Assembly (NCBI GenBank): GCA_017964105.1 | Contig: JAGCSP010000091.1 | Span: 1-5,344, forward strand | Source of the DNA: Clostridia bacterium | GTDB taxonomy: Bacteria > Bacillota > Clostridia > Christensenellales > UBA1242 | DNA: 5,344 bases | Direction: 5' to 3' | Shown: positions 1-5,344 of the stretch, piece after piece | Numbering within the stretch: the first letter of the stretch is position 1 | Layout of the letters: each line of letters starts with the position of its first letter | Position numbers and translations under genes: made by a program | The notes under the pieces: generated by a model | Told to the model about the DNA's origin: nothing | Seen by the model: only the letters and a program-made list of their open reading frames with translations | The model's database searches: none

Positions 1-29
1 TAATACATGCACGCACCAACCCAAGTCAA
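1..29 (-). promoter_or_regulatory. Possible sigma-A type promoter running off the left edge
   Basis: On the minus strand TTGACT (29-24) matches five of six bases of the -35 consensus. After an 18-nt spacer comes TATTA (5-1), the first five bases of a possible -10 box; the sixth is outside the window. It would serve a gene to the left of the window, downstream of the ger operon. There is no coding feature that I can support in these 49 bases. One promoter-like match in AT-rich DNA is weak evidence. Confidence 0.25.
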
Positions 30-40
30 TAGAATAATAT

Positions 41-59
41 CAAATTTTATTAAAATTTG
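41..59 (-). repeat. AT-rich inverted repeat across the C-subunit stop codon
   Basis: CAAATTTTA (41-49) and TAAAATTTG (51-59) are perfect inverted copies around a single base. The stop codon of the C-subunit gene (52-50) is at the centre. A folded form would have an almost pure A-U stem and no U-run follows on the minus strand (next bases ATATTATTC), so it is at best a very weak terminator or mRNA 3'-end structure. The operon's real terminator, if any, must lie beyond the left edge. Confidence 0.4.
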
Positions 60-1255
60 CCATCTATTTGTACATCAATAATTACATCCACATGTGGCAT
101 GTAATCTTTTGGTTCGCTATAAACCTCCTTAAATCCACTCCATTTATCACTTTCGTATGCACTAAAAAGATTGTCGTATTCAAATAAATCGACATTATTA
201 TTTGTCGCAAGTTCGCGTGAATATTGTAAACAATTTTTAATGTCTTCCATTAGTTTTATTTTTACTGTTTCATTAATTTTAGTTTCAACTTCGCTAAGTG
301 AATTTAGGTCATTGTTTTCATTGTTTATTTCCACAACTTTTAGCAACAAATTACCCTTATACTTAATCAATGGCCTACCGTCTTCAAATTTGCAAATTTT
401 ATTAATATTTTTCTTTCTAATTTCAAGCATAATATCTGCATTTTTGTATCCCTCACCATTTACATTTTGTAGCTTTATATAGCCAGTTTTTATATTCCGC
501 TTTAATGCATTATAGCAACTTAAATTGTCAGCACTAAGTGTTGCTACTTTTTTGCCCGTTTTTAGTACGCAAATATCACCATTGCAATTTAAAATTTTAT
601 TGATTTTGCCGCTGCCGTTGTCAGATTGAGAATTACTACTACCTTCATTTTCTTTTGTATCAATTATTGGTATCATGCTAATGCTACTTGGAGTGTAATA
701 TTCTGTGTAAAATGCATCAAGTGAAGCATCTTTAGAAATTGTGTGTTCTTTGTTGTATTCAATCATGGTACTTAATTTTAAGGCAGGCACAATTTTGCTC
801 GCTACTGCAGCTTCCAACACATCTTTGGCTTTTTGCTTTGAATTAAATAGCATTGCGTTTTTTGTAAGCTCGCCACTCCTATTTAGATAGTCCAGCGTGG
901 AGCGCAAATCATCATTTAATACGTCATCACTAATTACAAGTGCATCACAATGCGCAAGACCAATTGCCTTGCCTATATCTAGTGACATTTTGTTTAATGC
1001 ATCACCAAGTGTTACACCCGTAGAGTTAATTAATTCCACCCCATTCGCGCTATCTGTTTTTTCTGCTGTTGGTATAACAATTAGTGCTGACACCGAGTAA
1101 TTATTCTCTTCTTTATCAATACCAATAGCTGTTACAATTGCTTTTTCATTTGCTTGCGATGGTAGATAAATTGCAGGTGCAAAATATATCAATCCTGCAA
1201 TGATAATAAAAACGAATAAATTGTTTTTAAGCAACTTTTTTAGCTTTGTCATCAT
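50..1255 (-). CDS. gerAC: Spore germination receptor subunit C (GerAC family), no lipobox cysteine
   Basis: Role, known for the family: extracytoplasmic C subunit of the germinant receptor, normally a lipoprotein on the outer face of the spore inner membrane. Seen: 401 residues, slightly longer than usual for the family. A basic start (MMTKLKKLLKNN) and one hydrophobic segment (about 13-31) lead into NEKAIVTAIGIDKEENNYSV (36-55), the classic GerAC entry motif. An N-terminal domain runs to about 197, a polar Ser/Asn/Gly/Glu linker covers about 200-218, and a C-terminal GerAC domain (PF05504 type) about 219-397, with the LFSAYESDKWSGF (363-375) and VDVIIDVQIDG (389-399) regions. Odd: there is no Cys before residue 103, so no lipobox; the hydrophobic segment would act as an uncleaved anchor or ordinary signal peptide. 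Six Cys occur in the exported part (103, 224, 229, 247, 288, 342). The start overlaps the B gene by 29 nt, suggesting coupled translation. The stop codon lies in a short AT-rich inverted repeat. Confidence 0.92.
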   Translation of the reverse strand: MMTKLKKLLKNNLFVFIIIAGLIYFAPAIYLPSQANEKAIVTAIGIDKEENNYSVSALIVIPTAEKTDSANGVELINSTGVTLGDALNKMSLDIGKAIGLAHCDALVISDDVLNDDLRSTLDYLNRSGELTKNAMLFNSKQKAKDVLEAAVASKIVPALKLSTMIEYNKEHTISKDASLDAFYTEYYTPSSISMIPIIDTKENEGSSNSQSDNGSGKINKILNCNGDICVLKTGKKVATLSADNLSCYNALKRNIKTGYIKLQNVNGEGYKNADIMLEIRKKNINKICKFEDGRPLIKYKGNLLLKVVEINNENNDLNSLSEVETKINETVKIKLMEDIKNCLQYSRELATNNNVDLFEYDNLFSAYESDKWSGFKEVYSEPKDYMPHVDVIIDVQIDGKF

Positions 1256-2348
1256 GTTTTAACTTCCCTCTATATCTTTTTATTTGCTCACACAACATAG
1301 TTACCAACAAAATAGTTGGCAATAAAACATGCAATACACTAATTGCAATGCAAAATGGTATGCTTGTGGTAACATTAATTAATTTGGATAAATTCATATA
1401 AAAACCAATCATGCCACAAAGTATAATTACTGCACAAATGCCACCACACGTAATGGGCTTGATACCTTCAAACATTTCTTTTAAGATAGAGGATGATATA
1501 GATGTAGTAATACATATTTGAAGAAGTAATGCAAAAGTCCAAATAATGGAGCTAAACCAATCAATTCTTGCAGAATTGTTTGGCAAATCAGTGTACAGTG
1601 GCATATCGCTGAATGCGTATGGTTTATATATACCAATATTTTTAAATAACCCCACATACACAATCATAAAAAACACAACAAACACATATGTAGCAGCCAC
1701 TATGATAAGTAATTTTTTATGCGAAGATTTATCTTCTTTTATATCTCCCATGCACATCAATAAAATCATCCAATCTCCATACACAAAAGTTGTTCTAAAT
1801 ATACCTTCAATAACACCTTTCGGGTGAGACATAAATGGTAATAAGTATTCAAGATTAATATTTTTCATTGGAATTATTACTGTTACCACCACGCCTATTG
1901 CAATTAACATAAACAGTATTTCAGTAGTTCGTGCCACACTACGCAATCCTTTTACACCAACATACGCCACAAGCAAAACTATTGGTATTGCAAACCAAAT
2001 CCAAGTAAAATTTTCAAATAAAAATTCCAAAAAATAATGATGCACTTCTTTGACTGCAAGCAAAGTTTTTAGCATAAAATACACAAAAATTATGCCATAA
2101 ATGGCATAAAATGTAATTTTACCAAAGTATTTAAGCAAAATATCCTTAAATGATTTGCCCGGAAAAAATGAACAAGCACACACAATAATTGCTGTAAATA
2201 TAAAGTCGAATATTAAACCCAATAAAACTGAAATATATGCATCATTTTTTGCATAGCTACTAACAACAGCAGGAAAGTAGAGAAATTTAAGTGCTATTAC
2301 AGAAATGCATATCATTCTGCACAATTGTTTATTTGTTATCGTTTTCAT
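1227..2348 (-). CDS. gerAB: Spore germination receptor subunit B (GerAB-type permease, APC superfamily)
   Basis: Role, known for the family: the transporter-like B subunit binds the nutrient germinant in the spore inner membrane and passes the signal to the A subunit. Seen: 373 residues, the usual length, almost wholly hydrophobic, with about ten membrane helices near residues 8-30, 35-60, 77-98, 115-134, 141-161, 180-200, 212-235, 263-290, 300-320 and 327-352, and a short basic tail (KRYRGKLKHDDKAKKVA). The first helix ends in KFLYFPAVVSSYAKNDAY (21-38), matching the Leu-Pro...Ala...Asp-Ala pattern typical of the family; YGDWMILLMCMGDI (190-203) fits the family's middle region. Start: ATG at 2348-2346 with GAGGA at 2359-2355, six bases upstream, inside the end of the A gene. 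Its 3' end overlaps the C gene by 29 nt. A terminator-like hairpin lies inside the gene at 2085-2109. The germinant is not predictable from this. Confidence 0.93.
   Translation of the reverse strand: MKTITNKQLCRMICISVIALKFLYFPAVVSSYAKNDAYISVLLGLIFDFIFTAIIVCACSFFPGKSFKDILLKYFGKITFYAIYGIIFVYFMLKTLLAVKEVHHYFLEFLFENFTWIWFAIPIVLLVAYVGVKGLRSVARTTEILFMLIAIGVVVTVIIPMKNINLEYLLPFMSHPKGVIEGIFRTTFVYGDWMILLMCMGDIKEDKSSHKKLLIIVAATYVFVVFFMIVYVGLFKNIGIYKPYAFSDMPLYTDLPNNSARIDWFSSIIWTFALLLQICITTSISSSILKEMFEGIKPITCGGICAVIILCGMIGFYMNLSKLINVTTSIPFCIAISVLHVLLPTILLVTMLCEQIKRYRGKLKHDDKAKKVA
1266..1270 (-). promoter_or_regulatory. Shine-Dalgarno GAGGG of the C-subunit gene
   Basis: GAGGG (within AGAGGGAAG) on the minus strand lies 10 nt before the ATG at 1255-1253 and 13 nt before the second, adjacent ATG at 1252-1250. 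The shorter spacing favours the first of the two tandem ATG codons. The site is inside the coding sequence of the B subunit. Confidence 0.7.
2085..2109 (-). repeat. Inverted repeat with U-run inside the B-subunit gene
   Basis: On the minus strand TTATGCCAT (2109-2101) and ATGGCATAA (2098-2090) are perfect inverted copies separated by two bases. In RNA this would fold as an 8-bp stem with a 4-nt loop (TTTA), followed at once by TTTTT (2089-2085). It covers codons about 81-87 (YAIYGII) of the B subunit. It resembles a weak intrinsic terminator or a palindromic protein site. The palindrome may simply come from the codons for Tyr-Ala-Ile-Tyr-Gly-Ile, so function is unproven. Confidence 0.5.
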
Positions 2349-3807
2349 TTCTCATCCTCACACTGTTTATATTTTTTACGCTATTTGGTCTATTCCTAAA
2401 TTTTGTTAAATGTGCTTTAAACATCCCATCTTTTGTGTCACCCTTTACATATGGTGCATAAGGTGCAAGATATGGTGAACCATATGAGTCAAAATCACTT
2501 AATCTGATTAGTAAAAATATACTAAAAATTATTACACCATAAAAGCCAAGCAAACCACCAATTATTGTGTAACCAAATCGAAGTATGCTTAATTGCGATG
2601 TGTGGTCTGGAATAGTGTACAAAGTAATACCGCTAAGTGCCACTATCATCACCGCAGGTGATGAGATAAGGCCTGCCTCCACAGCTGTATCACCAAGGAT
2701 TAAGGCACCCACAACTGATAATGCAATACCCAAATACTGAGGCATTCTAAGACTTGCCTCATACAAAATTTCAAATAAAATTAACACAAACAATATTTCC
2801 ATAAATGGTGTGAATGGAATATTTTGAGTAGAATTAATTATGGTGATCAAAAATGTCAGTGGCAACACTTTATAATGATATAGTTGCACACTCAAATACA
2901 GCGATGGCAACATAATTGTAATTAAACAACATGCAAGTCTAAGCCACCTTATCAAACTTGCGTGCACATTATTGGAATAATAATCATCACTATTTTGTAA
3001 GTCTTCAAAAAGTAAAAATGGTAGAGTAAGTACAATGGGACTACCATCCACTATTATTGCTGCCCTGCCTTCTAACAATTTTGCACTAACCACATCTGGT
3101 TTTTCACTGGTGCCCACTTGCTTGAATATACTACCTGGCCTTTCTTCCAAAAAAGATGCAACATAATTACTATCAATTATGCCATCAATATTGATTTTTT
3201 CAATTTTATTTTTTATTTTATGTATCAACTTTTTGTCACAAACACCACCTATGTAGACAATACATATATTTGTGTTGGTATATTTCCCAACTTTCAAATA
3301 CTCCACACCAAAGTTGTTTGTAGCTAAAATTTTTCTAAGTAACGAAATGTTTGTTTTGTAATTTTCAACAAATCCCTCCCTTGGTCCTTTAAGTACTGCA
3401 CTTGTAGGTGGCTCGCTTATATTGCGTTCTTTTGCGATATCTAAACCAACAGAAATACAAATAGCACTATCATCCACCAAAACTATACATTTGCCAGCTG
3501 TAAGTTCACTTGTTACTTTTTCAATTTCTACTTGTTTACAATCTGGATGTTCAATAACCAAAAGTACATCGTCAATAGATGTGCTTTTCAGTTTTTTTAC
3601 TTGTAGCGGATTAATAACATATTCTGTTACTTTTGACGAATCACAAATACCATCTATATACATGATAATTATTTTACCATTACTGATTTGTTTTGAAACT
3701 ATGTTGTCATCGCTCTCAAAGCATTTTTTAATATTATTACTTAAATCAATTACATTTACATTTTTTTCCATATTTTTAGTGTGCATCAAATTATTTTTGT
3801 TATACAA
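2329..3807 (-). CDS. gerAA: Spore germination receptor subunit A (GerA family)
   Basis: Role, known for the family: A subunit of a nutrient germinant receptor in the spore inner membrane, the oligomeric channel-like component. Seen, 492 residues, normal length: a soluble N-terminal region (about 1-285) with the family signatures GPREGFVENYKTNISLLRK (141-159), IDGIIDSNYV (207-216) and EGRAAIIVDGSP (246-257), then DDYY (274-277). The membrane part (about 288-435) has hydrophobic segments near 289-309, 315-330, 334-350, 358-398 and 412-435, with PFTPFMEILF (331-340) and VGALILGDTAVEAGLISSP (366-384). A basic tail after SPYLAPYAPY follows. Start: TTG at 3807-3805 is the only candidate with a Shine-Dalgarno; ATG at 3786 or 3771 would shorten it by 7 or 12 residues. 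The frame is closed by TGA at 3828-3826. The stop overlaps the B gene by 20 nt. Which nutrient it serves cannot be read from the sequence. The family call is very secure; the exact start is not. Confidence 0.95.
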   Translation of the reverse strand: MYNKNNLMHTKNMEKNVNVIDLSNNIKKCFESDDNIVSKQISNGKIIIMYIDGICDSSKVTEYVINPLQVKKLKSTSIDDVLLVIEHPDCKQVEIEKVTSELTAGKCIVLVDDSAICISVGLDIAKERNISEPPTSAVLKGPREGFVENYKTNISLLRKILATNNFGVEYLKVGKYTNTNICIVYIGGVCDKKLIHKIKNKIEKINIDGIIDSNYVASFLEERPGSIFKQVGTSEKPDVVSAKLLEGRAAIIVDGSPIVLTLPFLLFEDLQNSDDYYSNNVHASLIRWLRLACCLITIMLPSLYLSVQLYHYKVLPLTFLITIINSTQNIPFTPFMEILFVLILFEILYEASLRMPQYLGIALSVVGALILGDTAVEAGLISSPAVMIVALSGITLYTIPDHTSQLSILRFGYTIIGGLLGFYGVIIFSIFLLIRLSDFDSYGSPYLAPYAPYVKGDTKDGMFKAHLTKFRNRPNSVKNINSVRMRNENDNK

Positions 3808-3839
3808 AAAAACATCCTTTAATTTTCATTAAAGAATGT
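3806..3839 (-). terminator. Rho-independent terminator after the transglutaminase-like gene
   Basis: Read on the minus strand, ACATTCTTTAAT (3839-3828) pairs with ATTAAAGGATGT (3823-3812) across a GAAA tetraloop (3827-3824). This makes a 12-bp stem with one G-U wobble and no bulge. Six further T residues follow (3811-3806). The stem starts 22 nt after the stop codon of the transglutaminase-like gene. The stem is AT-rich, so strength rests on its length, the stable tetraloop and the U-run. On the plus strand the trailing sequence (TCCTTTT) is a poorer U-run and no plus-strand gene leads into it, so I call it for the minus strand only. It also lies across the translation start region of the next gene. 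Confidence 0.85.
3815..3820 (-). promoter_or_regulatory. Shine-Dalgarno AAAGGA, inside the terminator stem, selecting a TTG start
   Basis: AAAGGA on the minus strand is a perfect partner for the 16S rRNA 3' end. It stands 7 nt before the TTG at 3807-3805. The site is part of the 3' arm of the terminator hairpin, so it would be base-paired whenever that hairpin forms. The two downstream in-frame ATGs (3786-3784 and 3771-3769) have no purine-rich Shine-Dalgarno in front of them, which is why TTG is preferred here. The match could be a coincidence of the hairpin sequence. Confidence 0.5.
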
Positions 3840-3861
3840 CCTTTTATAAATGTTTAAGTTA

Positions 3862-5344
3862 TTATGCGTGCATATATTCTTCCACAAAAGAATTGTATGC
3901 TTCTTGCTGTTCTGAAGTCATGCCATCTATATTTAACTTTATTGATCTAAATATCATTACAACACCAAGTTTTGAATCTTCTACCTTTACATAATGACTA
4001 ATTTGGTTGCCATCAATAATATATCCTGGCATTTCTGTTAGCCAGATTTTTGTTTGATAATACTGAGTCATTACAACATCAAAATTCTTGTATGCAGGAT
4101 ATTCTGTGCTATACGACATCAATTCTGTAAGATATTCTAAACTAATTGCAACGTCAAATGAACCAAAGTTGTATGCAAATGTGTAATCTAAGAATGCATA
4201 TAAATCTTCTTTATTTGTAATTAATAATACCGTGTCATTGTCATCACATGAATAATAATGATAATTGTCATCACAAGTATTTTCAAAATTACGTGCACGA
4301 TTTTCAAATGCCTCATAATTCACATCATCTTCTGAAACTAGGAATAATTCATGTGCCAAAAACTCTTGTGATTTTGTAGTTCCATCTTCTGCAAGAGTGG
4401 CCTTAATTTCTGTGTTTGTTACGTCAACTATGTACCAAATATCATCGATTTTCACTTTATTCCACGCATGACCTTGCCCACTTAGTGTTCCTGTAACTCT
4501 AATACAATCTATTCCTTCCATGTTACATAGCATAGAAAATGCTTTCGCATAACCATCACACACTACCATTTTGTTAGTATCTAAGAAAACGCTTTCCAGA
4601 TAATAACAAGTAAGGTTCATATTTACACTTTGAGATTCTAATGAATAATGGTCATACACATAGTTATCACATAACCAATCATGAATGCAAAGTGCTTTTT
4701 CATAATCAGTCATATTGTTGCTAAGTATGCTATTCAATGTTGATTTTGCATATTTGTAAATATAGTATGCTCTACTATTTGCTTTTGGGATAGGTGTATA
4801 TCCACCTTCAATTGCCCAAAATAGTTGTTCACTAGTTTCTACTACTATACTCAAAAACTTATCATCAGACGCAAAACTATCATAAGAAGCATCGCGGGAT
4901 TCACAATCTAATCTTTCATAATATGGCACCATATCATATTGTTGCCAGCCAAGGCTACTACTGATGCCTGTTCCAATTCCTGTGTTTTTATCCACATTTT
5001 TTAGTTTGCATTGTTTATCGCCTTTGAATACCCATGTTACTTTATAAACATAAGCTATGCTATCATGAGACAATGCCTTTATTTGTGGCAAATTAGTGAT
5101 ATATGAATATGTTTCAAGATATGCATTATCAATTACTACTTCCAAATGCGTTGATATTTTTTCACCTTCTGCAAGAATTTCATTTTTATACTTATTTGAT
5201 AATGCAAGAGTATATTCGTCATTTCTGTTTACAAAATTATAATATGCATAATTGCGTAACTCTTCATCACTAGAAATATATTTATCGTTTATTTTTCCAT
5301 CAAATAAATATATTGAACTATTATCTGTAAATTCACCTTGTGAA
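3862..5344 (-). CDS. Transglutaminase-like domain protein, 5' end cut by window edge
   Basis: Seen: the frame is open from the right edge to a TAA at 3864-3862, giving 493 visible residues. A TTG at 5145-5143 is only an internal Leu codon; in-frame sequence continues upstream with no stop, so the true start lies outside. Residues below are counted from the first complete codon (5343-5341). A helix with CIHDWLCDNYVYD (about 219-231) leads into the core: Cys262 in VVCDGYAKAF (4560-4558), His292 in GHAWNKV (4470-4468) and Asp307 in WYIVDVTN (4425-4423). This is the Cys-His-Asp triad of the transglutaminase core family (PF01841 type), so the active site looks intact. Known of the family: papain-like fold; bacterial members may be cysteine proteases, cross-linking enzymes or amidases. 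About 185 residues after Asp307 match nothing I recognise; they hold two CDDN motifs nine residues apart. The substrate is unknown. A terminator follows the stop codon. A spore or envelope role is inference from the neighbouring ger operon only. Confidence 0.85.
   Translation of the reverse strand, partial: SQGEFTDNSSIYLFDGKINDKYISSDEELRNYAYYNFVNRNDEYTLALSNKYKNEILAEGEKISTHLEVVIDNAYLETYSYITNLPQIKALSHDSIAYVYKVTWVFKGDKQCKLKNVDKNTGIGTGISSSLGWQQYDMVPYYERLDCESRDASYDSFASDDKFLSIVVETSEQLFWAIEGGYTPIPKANSRAYYIYKYAKSTLNSILSNNMTDYEKALCIHDWLCDNYVYDHYSLESQSVNMNLTCYYLESVFLDTNKMVVCDGYAKAFSMLCNMEGIDCIRVTGTLSGQGHAWNKVKIDDIWYIVDVTNTEIKATLAEDGTTKSQEFLAHELFLVSEDDVNYEAFENRARNFENTCDDNYHYYSCDDNDTVLLITNKEDLYAFLDYTFAYNFGSFDVAISLEYLTELMSYSTEYPAYKNFDVVMTQYYQTKIWLTEMPGYIIDGNQISHYVKVEDSKLGVVMIFRSIKLNIDGMTSEQQEAYNSFVEEYMHA

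Noticed and set aside
171..482. Plus-strand open frame of 103 codons
   Set aside because: Antisense to the C-terminal GerAC domain; the hydrophobic translation is what an AT-rich antisense frame would give, and no supporting context was found.
897..1100. Plus-strand open frame of 67 codons
   Set aside because: Antisense to the N-terminal domain of the C subunit, low-complexity Ser-rich product.
1481..1663. Minus-strand open frame of 60 codons in another frame of the B-subunit gene
   Set aside because: Fully inside a well-supported membrane protein gene; no family match that I can see.
1546..1827. Plus-strand open frame of 93 codons
   Set aside because: Antisense to the B-subunit gene, with no independent support.
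3118..3327. Plus-strand open frame of 69 codons
   Set aside because: Antisense to the conserved central region of the A subunit.
3422..3832. Plus-strand open frame of 136 codons
   Set aside because: It lies wholly antisense to the conserved N-terminal part of the A subunit and runs into the terminator; the product has no family features, and the opposite strand carries clear GerA signatures.
3842..3890. Promoter for the ger operon at the end of the transglutaminase-like gene (CATAATA at about 3869-3863 and TATAAA at 3848-3843 as -10 candidates)
   Set aside because: CATAATA resembles a sigma-F/G -10 element, but neither candidate has a convincing -35 element at 15-18 nt; the AGAATA and GCATAC candidates are at wrong distances.
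5143..5145. TTG as the start of the transglutaminase-like gene
   Set aside because: The same frame runs on upstream without a stop to the window edge, and no good Shine-Dalgarno precedes this TTG, so it is an internal Leu codon of a gene that begins outside.

Overview
The window is an AT-rich stretch of what looks like an endospore-forming Firmicute, most likely a member of Clostridia. The evidence is a complete tricistronic germinant-receptor operon (GerA, GerB and GerC family subunits), which occurs essentially only in spore formers, together with low GC by eye and Shine-Dalgarno sites of the GAGG/AAAGGA type. I cannot name a genus. All genes are on the minus strand, so the window reads from right to left.

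Right part (5344 to 3862): the 3' portion of a gene for a transglutaminase-like (papain-fold) protein. The frame is open to the window edge, so the N-terminus and any signal peptide are not visible. The Cys-His-Asp triad is intact. About 185 residues follow the catalytic domain that I do not recognise. A strong intrinsic terminator sits directly after this gene at 3806-3839.

Middle and left part (3807 to 50): an A-B-C germinant-receptor operon. The A subunit (PF03323 type) overlaps the B subunit (spore permease, APC superfamily) by 20 nt, and B overlaps the C subunit (GerAC family) by 29 nt, so translation is probably coupled. In the known model, B binds the nutrient germinant in the spore inner membrane, A forms the oligomeric channel-like component, and C is an extracytoplasmic partner. 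Here the C subunit has a hydrophobic N-terminal segment but no lipobox cysteine, unlike the usual GerC lipoprotein.

The most unusual spot is the 54-nt gap between the transglutaminase-like gene and the A subunit. The only start of the A subunit with a good Shine-Dalgarno is a TTG at the end of the terminator U-run, and that Shine-Dalgarno lies in the 3' arm of the terminator hairpin. I found no convincing promoter for the operon. The last 49 bases at the left hold no gene that I can support, only a possible promoter running off the edge. There is no gene-free stretch longer than about 60 bases, and I see no RNA gene, mobile element or CRISPR array.
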